A stretch of DNA of 64,000 bases from positions 62,001 to 126,000 of the forward strand of contig NZ_FMCS01000003.1 of the NCBI RefSeq assembly GCF_900091435.1. The letters run 5' to 3'. Below, in pieces: positions 59,700-64,000 of this stretch. The notes under the pieces were generated by a model. That model saw only the letters and a program-made list of their open reading frames with translations. It did no database searches and was not told where the DNA came from. Origin of the DNA: Micromonospora chaiyaphumensis. Its GTDB lineage: Bacteria > Actinomycetota > Actinomycetes > Mycobacteriales > Micromonosporaceae. Each line of letters begins with the position of its first letter. The stretch's first letter is position 1. The position numbers were made by a program, and so were the translations under genes.

Positions 59700-60665
59700 A
59701 TGCGCCTTCTCCGTTCACTGCGCCGCCGCATCCTGACGCCGAACGTGCGTGAGACCAGGATGGACGTGCGCGGCTTCACCGTGAAGAACGACGCCTCCAA
59801 AAGGCTGCTGGAAACCGTCGGGTCCGCGTTCCTCACCGGTTACGGATACGCGGCCGAGGCGCCCGGCGCCGCGGCGGCCGAACCCCGGCTGGAAACCATT
59901 CCCACGCAATTTCGCGGATTCGCCTACGAGGGCGCGGCCATGGCGCTGGCCATGCGGGACGGGCTGCGCGTCGGCCGCCCGCGGCACGTCGCCGAGCTGC
60001 TGGCCGGGCGGGGCGACGCGCACGCGTACATGGCCTACGTGGGCGTCGGCTGGGCGATGGCCCGGCTGCCCCGGTTCCGGTGGCACCGGCTGCACGCCCC
60101 GGACCCGCTGCTGCGCTGGCTGGTCCTGGACGGCTACGGCTTCCACCAGGCCTACTTCCGCACCGCCCGCTACGCCTACCTGGCGTACCGGCCGGCGGCC
60201 TTCCCGTGGCCCGGCGACGACCGGACCGGCTACGCCGTCCGCGCCATCGACCAGGGCGTCGGGCGGGCCCTGTGGTTCGTCGGCGGCACGGACGTGGACC
60301 GGGTCGGCGAGCTGATCGGTCGCTTCGCCCCCGAGCGGCGCGCCGACCTGTACGCCGGCGCCGGTCTCGCGGCCACCTACGCCGGCGGAGCGAGCGAGGC
60401 GGAACTGGTCCGCTTCCGCCAGGCCGCCGGCGAGCACCGGGACCAGCTGGCGCAGGGCAGCGCGTTCGCCGCCGGCGCCCGGGTGCGCGCCGGGCTGGTC
60501 GTCCCGCACAACGAGGTGGCCACCGCGGTCTTCTGCGGCACCACCCCCGCCGAGGCGGCCAAGGTGACCGACGCCGCGCTGGCGCAGGCCCGCCCCACCG
60601 CCACCCGACCCGCCTACGAATCGTGGCGGCTGGCCATCGCCGAGGAGTTCCGGCACCGGTGCTGA
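59700..60665 (+). CDS. DUF1702 enediyne core protein (UnbL/E3-like), copy 2
   Basis: A 321-residue paralogue of the previous gene, sharing LRRRILTPNVRETRMDVRGF, FRGFAYEGAAMALAMRDGL, AYMAYVGVGWAMARLPRFR, LDGYGFHQAYFRTARY and the DQGVGRALWFVGG block (compare DQGIGRSLWFIHA in copy 1). The two copies are diverged enough to be functionally distinct, and tandem DUF1702 genes next to PKSE are a feature of enediyne clusters. The C-terminal region TTPAEAAKVTDAAL matches SVEAAATLADDVA in copy 1. It lies 124 bp upstream of the PKSE. Confidence 0.88.
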   Translation: MRLLRSLRRRILTPNVRETRMDVRGFTVKNDASKRLLETVGSAFLTGYGYAAEAPGAAAAEPRLETIPTQFRGFAYEGAAMALAMRDGLRVGRPRHVAELLAGRGDAHAYMAYVGVGWAMARLPRFRWHRLHAPDPLLRWLVLDGYGFHQAYFRTARYAYLAYRPAAFPWPGDDRTGYAVRAIDQGVGRALWFVGGTDVDRVGELIGRFAPERRADLYAGAGLAATYAGGASEAELVRFRQAAGEHRDQLAQGSAFAAGARVRAGLVVPHNEVATAVFCGTTPAEAAKVTDAALAQARPTATRPAYESWRLAIAEEFRHRC

Positions 60666-60789
60666 CGGCACCGCCCCGCCGCCCCGTCCGGACCCGCGTC
60701 CGGACAGCCGCCGAAACACCGGTCCGTCCGTCCGCCGGCGCTCGCCGCGCGGGCCGGATCGACACCGGCGCGTACCGAAGGAGAAATCT

Positions 60790-63700
60790 GTGAGCAGGAT
60801 CGCTGTCGTCGGGATGGCGTGCCGGTACCCGGACGCCACCTCACCCCGAGAACTGTGGGAGAACGCCCTGGCGGGCCGCCGGGCGTTCCGCCGGCTGCCG
60901 GACGTCCGGATGCGCCTGGAGGACTACTGGGACCCGGACCCGCGCACGCCGGACCGCTTCTACGCCCGCAACGCGGCGGTCATCGAGGGCTACGAGTTCG
61001 ACCGGATCGCCTACAAGGTCGCCGGCAGCACCTACCGCTCCACGGATCTCACCCACTGGCTGGCCCTGGACGTCGCCGCCATGGCCCTCGCCGACGCGGG
61101 TTTCCCGATGGCCGAGGGGCTGCCCCGGGAGCGCACCGGCGTGGTCGTGGGCAACACCCTCACGGGCGAGTTCTCCCGGGCCAACCAACTGCGGCTGCGC
61201 TGGCCCTACGTGCGGCGCATGGTGGCCGCCGCCCTCAAGGAGCAGGACTGGGACGACGACCAGCTCAGCTCGTTCCTGGACGGCTTCGAGGCGACGTTCA
61301 AGAACCCGTTCCCCGAGGTCGACGAGGACACCCTGGCCGGCGGCCTGTCCAACACCATCGCCGGGCGCATCTGCAACCACTTCGACTTCAAGGGCGGCGG
61401 CTACACCGTCGACGGTGCCTGCTCGTCCTCGCTGCTGTCGGTGGCCACCGCCTGCAAGACCCTCGTGGACGGTGAGGTGGACGTCGCCGTCGCCGGCGGT
61501 GTCGACCTGTCGATCGACCCGTTCGAGATCATCGGCTTCGCCCGCACCGGCGCGCTCGCCACCGGTGAGATGCGCGTGTACGACCGCGGCTCCAACGGCT
61601 TCTGGCCGGGCGAGGGGTGCGGGATGGTGGTGCTGATGCGCGAGTCCGACGCGCTGCGGGCCGGCCACCGCATCTACGCCACCGTGGCCGGCTGGGGCAT
61701 CTCCTCCGACGGCAAGGGCGGGATCACCCGGCCCGAGGTCGCCGGCTACCAGCTCGCCCTGCGCCGCGCGTACGAGCGGGCCGGCTTCGGCATCGAGTCC
61801 GTGCCGCTGTTCGAGGGGCACGGCACCGGCACCGCGGTCGGCGACGCCACCGAGCTCAAGGCGCTCTCGCTGGCCCGGCGCAGCGCCGACCCGGCGGCGT
61901 CCCGGGCGGCGATCAGCTCGATCAAGGGCATGATCGGCCACACGAAGGCCGCGGCCGGGGTGGCCGGCCTCATCAAGGCGGCGATGGCTGTGCACCACCA
62001 GGTGCTGCCTCCGGCCGTCGGCTGCGTCGACCCGCACGAGCTGCTGGCCGAGGACTCGGCGGCGCTGCGCGCGCTGCGCAAGGCGGAGCCCTGGCCGGCG
62101 GGCGAACCCGTCCGGGCCGGCGTCACCGCCATGGGCTTCGGTGGCATCAACACCCACATCGTGCTGGACGGCGCGCCCGCGACGCGGCAGGAGCGGCTGG
62201 ACAGCCGCACCCGGCAGCTCGCCTCCTCGGCCCAGGACGTGGAGCTGCTGCTCATCGACGGCAGCAGCCCGCAGGAGCTGCGGGAGCGGCTGGGCCGGCT
62301 GCTCGACTTCGTCCCCCAGGTGTCGTACGCCCAGCTGGCCGACCTGGCCGCCACCCTGCACGCGGAGCTGCGGCACCTGCCGCACCGCGCCGCCGTCCTG
62401 GCCAGCTCGCCGGAGGACGCGGAGCGGCAGCTGCGCCGCCTCTGCCAGGCCCTCGACGCCGACGAGACCGAACTGCTCACGGCCGACGGCCGGTGCTTCC
62501 TCGGCCACGCCGGCGGCCCGCGCCGCGTCGGCTTCCTCTTCCCCGGCCAGGGTTCCGGCCGAGGCACCTCCGGCGGGGCGCTGCGGCGCCGGTTCGCCGA
62601 GGTGGACGAGATCTACCAGCTCGCGGACCTGCCCAGCGGCGGGTCGGCCATCGCCACCGAGGTCGCGCAGCCGCGCATCGTCACCGGCTCGCTGGCGGGC
62701 CTGCGGGTGCTGTCGATGCTCGGCATCAAGGCCAGCGTGGCCGTGGGCCACAGCCTGGGCGAGATCTCCGCCCTGCACTGGGCGGGCGTGCTGGACCAGT
62801 CCGCGCTGCTGCGCACCGCGGCGCTGCGCGGCAGCACGATGAGCCGGCTGAGCGCCTCCGGCACGATGGCCAACATCGGCGCCGCCCCCGAGCTGGTCAC
62901 CGACCTGACCGCCGGGCTGGACGTGGTGATCGCCGGCTACAACGGTCCGGAGCACACCGTGATCGCCGGGACCGCCGCCGACGTCGAGGAGGCCACCCGG
63001 CGGGCCACCGAGAAGGGCCTGTCGGTCAATCCGCTCGCGGTGTCGCACGCCTTCCACTCCCCGCTCGTGGCGCCCGCGGCGGACGCCTTCCGCGACGCCC
63101 TGTCCGGGCAGCGCTTCGGGGCGGTGGGCCAGCGGGTCATCTCGACGGTGACCGGCGAGGCGCTGGCCGAGGACACCGACGTCACCGCCCTGCTGCACCG
63201 GCAGATCACCGACCCGGTGCTCTTCGCCCAGGCGGTCACCCTGGCGGCCAAGGAGGTGGACCTGTTCGTCGAGGTCGGACCGGGGCGGGTGCTGTCGTCG
63301 CTGGCCGCCGCCAGCACCGACGTGCCGGCCGTGGCCATGAACACCGACGACGAGTCGCTGACCGGGCTGCTGCGGGTGGTCGCCGCCGCGTACGTGCTCG
63401 GCGCCGCCGGCGCCGGTGCGGCGCTCTTCCACGGCCGCCTGGTCCGGCCGTTGAAGGTGGGTCAGGAGTTCAGCTTCTTCGCCAGCCCGTGCGAGGTGGC
63501 GCCGGTCGTGGACCTGCCGGCCGTGACGCGGCGGCCGGCCGCCGAGCCGGCCGCGGCCGACGGGGCGGCGCCGACCGGTGAGTCCGGTGTGGACATGCTG
63601 CGGCGGCTCGCGGCCGAGCGGGCCGAGCTGCCGCTGGAGATGGTCCACGGGCAGAGCCGGCTCCTCGACGACCTGCACCTCAGCTCGATCACCGTGGGCC

Positions 63701-64000
63701 AGATCGTCAACCAGGCCGCGCAGCTGCTCGGTGTGCCGCCCGCGCAGACCCCGACCAACTTCGCCACCGCGACGGTGGAACAGCTCGCCGACTCGCTGCG
63801 GGAGCTGGCCGGGACCGGTGGCGGTGGCGCGGCCGAGCCGCCGCCCACGGTCGAGGGGGTCGCCGACTGGGCCCGGGCCTGGCGGATCGACCTCGACGAG
63901 ACGGCCCGTCCGGCCCGGCCGGAGCCGGAGGTGCACGGCCACTGGGACCTGCACGCCGACCCCGGTCACGCGCTGGCCGAGCCGCTGCGCGCGGCGCTGA
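60790..64000 (+). CDS. pksE: Enediyne iterative polyketide synthase PKSE (3' partial)
   Basis: The open frame runs from GTG 60790 to the window end without a stop (1070 codons visible of ~1900 expected). KS (1-450): VGMACRYPDATSPRELWENA, active Cys211 in DGACSSSLLS, His in FEGHGTGTAVGD and KGMIGHTKAAAGVA. AT (~480-890): GHSLGE Ser655 and SHAFHSPLV. ACP (~930-1000): LHLSSITVG with probable phosphopantetheine Ser966. The enediyne-specific spacing (large KS inserts such as GEFSRANQLRLRWPYVRRMV, internal ACP after AT) identifies PKSE; KR, DH and the C-terminal PPTase should follow outside the window. It makes the linear polyene that becomes the enediyne core. AAGGAGAAATCT precedes the GTG. A TGA at the extreme end is out of frame. 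Confidence 0.96.
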   Translation, partial: MSRIAVVGMACRYPDATSPRELWENALAGRRAFRRLPDVRMRLEDYWDPDPRTPDRFYARNAAVIEGYEFDRIAYKVAGSTYRSTDLTHWLALDVAAMALADAGFPMAEGLPRERTGVVVGNTLTGEFSRANQLRLRWPYVRRMVAAALKEQDWDDDQLSSFLDGFEATFKNPFPEVDEDTLAGGLSNTIAGRICNHFDFKGGGYTVDGACSSSLLSVATACKTLVDGEVDVAVAGGVDLSIDPFEIIGFARTGALATGEMRVYDRGSNGFWPGEGCGMVVLMRESDALRAGHRIYATVAGWGISSDGKGGITRPEVAGYQLALRRAYERAGFGIESVPLFEGHGTGTAVGDATELKALSLARRSADPAASRAAISSIKGMIGHTKAAAGVAGLIKAAMAVHHQVLPPAVGCVDPHELLAEDSAALRALRKAEPWPAGEPVRAGVTAMGFGGINTHIVLDGAPATRQERLDSRTRQLASSAQDVELLLIDGSSPQELRERLGRLLDFVPQVSYAQLADLAATLHAELRHLPHRAAVLASSPEDAERQLRRLCQALDADETELLTADGRCFLGHAGGPRRVGFLFPGQGSGRGTSGGALRRRFAEVDEIYQLADLPSGGSAIATEVAQPRIVTGSLAGLRVLSMLGIKASVAVGHSLGEISALHWAGVLDQSALLRTAALRGSTMSRLSASGTMANIGAAPELVTDLTAGLDVVIAGYNGPEHTVIAGTAADVEEATRRATEKGLSVNPLAVSHAFHSPLVAPAADAFRDALSGQRFGAVGQRVISTVTGEALAEDTDVTALLHRQITDPVLFAQAVTLAAKEVDLFVEVGPGRVLSSLAAASTDVPAVAMNTDDESLTGLLRVVAAAYVLGAAGAGAALFHGRLVRPLKVGQEFSFFASPCEVAPVVDLPAVTRRPAAEPAAADGAAPTGESGVDMLRRLAAERAELPLEMVHGQSRLLDDLHLSSITVGQIVNQAAQLLGVPPAQTPTNFATATVEQLADSLRELAGTGGGGAAEPPPTVEGVADWARAWRIDLDETARPARPEPEVHGHWDLHADPGHALAEPLRAAL

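Noticed and set aside
60841..63969. 1042-codon minus-strand open frame over the right edge
   Set aside because: Antisense shadow of PKSE; the plus-strand frame from 60790 has complete KS, AT and ACP motifs.
63998..64000. TGA at the very end of the window as a PKSE stop
   Set aside because: It is not in the PKSE frame (codons begin at 60790 + 3n; the last full codon is CTG at 63997-63999).

Overview
The window is GC-rich (about 75%), densely packed and full of overlapping start/stop codons and GTG starts, which points to an actinomycete; a Micromonosporaceae-like host is plausible but unproven. Nearly all of it reads as one large secondary-metabolite cluster. The diagnostic gene is at the right edge: the first ~1070 codons of an enediyne-type iterative PKS (PKSE: KS-AT-ACP, cut by the window end). 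It is preceded by two DUF1702 (UnbL/E3-like) genes, a CopC-like protein and a small membrane protein. A SgcF-like epoxide hydrolase, a SgcJ-like NTF2-fold protein, a MIO tyrosine-aminomutase homologue, a free PCP and a free condensation enzyme place it closest to the 9-membered (C-1027/kedarcidin/maduropeptin-like) enediynes.

Layout. (1) 0-11.3 kb, deoxysugar block: truncated PQQ-like beta-propeller, RmlA, an aspartokinase-type ACT-ACT protein without kinase, two macrolide-type glycosyltransferases, the four enzymes for an NDP-2,3,6-trideoxyhexose (2,3-dehydratase, 3-ketoreductase, E1/SpnQ-type 3-dehydratase with its [2Fe-2S] cysteines, 4-ketoreductase) and a Sfp-type PPTase. (2) 11.5-29.3 kb, one long rightward operon: tandem nitroreductase, acyl-CoA dehydrogenase, AMP-ligase, ACP, a degenerate acyl-CoA-dehydrogenase-like protein, a DapB-like reductase, AMP-ligase-ACP, a single-module PKS in the order KS-AT-KR-DH-ACP, an FkbK/ACP/FkbI/FkbH set for hydroxymalonyl-ACP (no O-methyltransferase), and a type II thioesterase. 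(3) 29.3-35.8 kb: a class II DAHP-synthase homologue lacking its metal ligands, a flavin monooxygenase, a Tat-type bicovalent BBE oxidase resembling AknOx, and an aryl-AMP ligase. (4) 36.0-45.4 kb, leftward: SRPBCC protein, DUF899 protein, aminomutase, C-A-PCP NRPS, Eis-like acetyltransferase, condensation enzyme, PCP. (5) 45.8-49.7 kb, rightward: salicylate-synthase-family enzyme, epoxide hydrolase, P450. (6) 49.8-55.8 kb, leftward: SgcJ-like protein, acyl-CoA-dehydrogenase-fold monooxygenase, DinB-like protein, AhpD-like protein, GMC oxidoreductase and its small partner. (7) 56.1-64 kb, rightward: second AhpD-like protein and the enediyne core genes.

Inferred logic: an enediyne core would be opened by the epoxide hydrolase and decorated with a beta-amino acid (probably beta-tyrosine), a chorismate-derived salicylate-type acyl group, at least one 2,3,6-trideoxysugar that the BBE enzyme may oxidise, and a separate short polyketide built from an unknown starter acid and hydroxymalonyl-ACP. 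No regulator, transporter, chromoprotein apoprotein, RmlB or flavin reductase is visible, so the cluster extends beyond the window. No rRNA, tRNA, IS element or CRISPR array was recognised.
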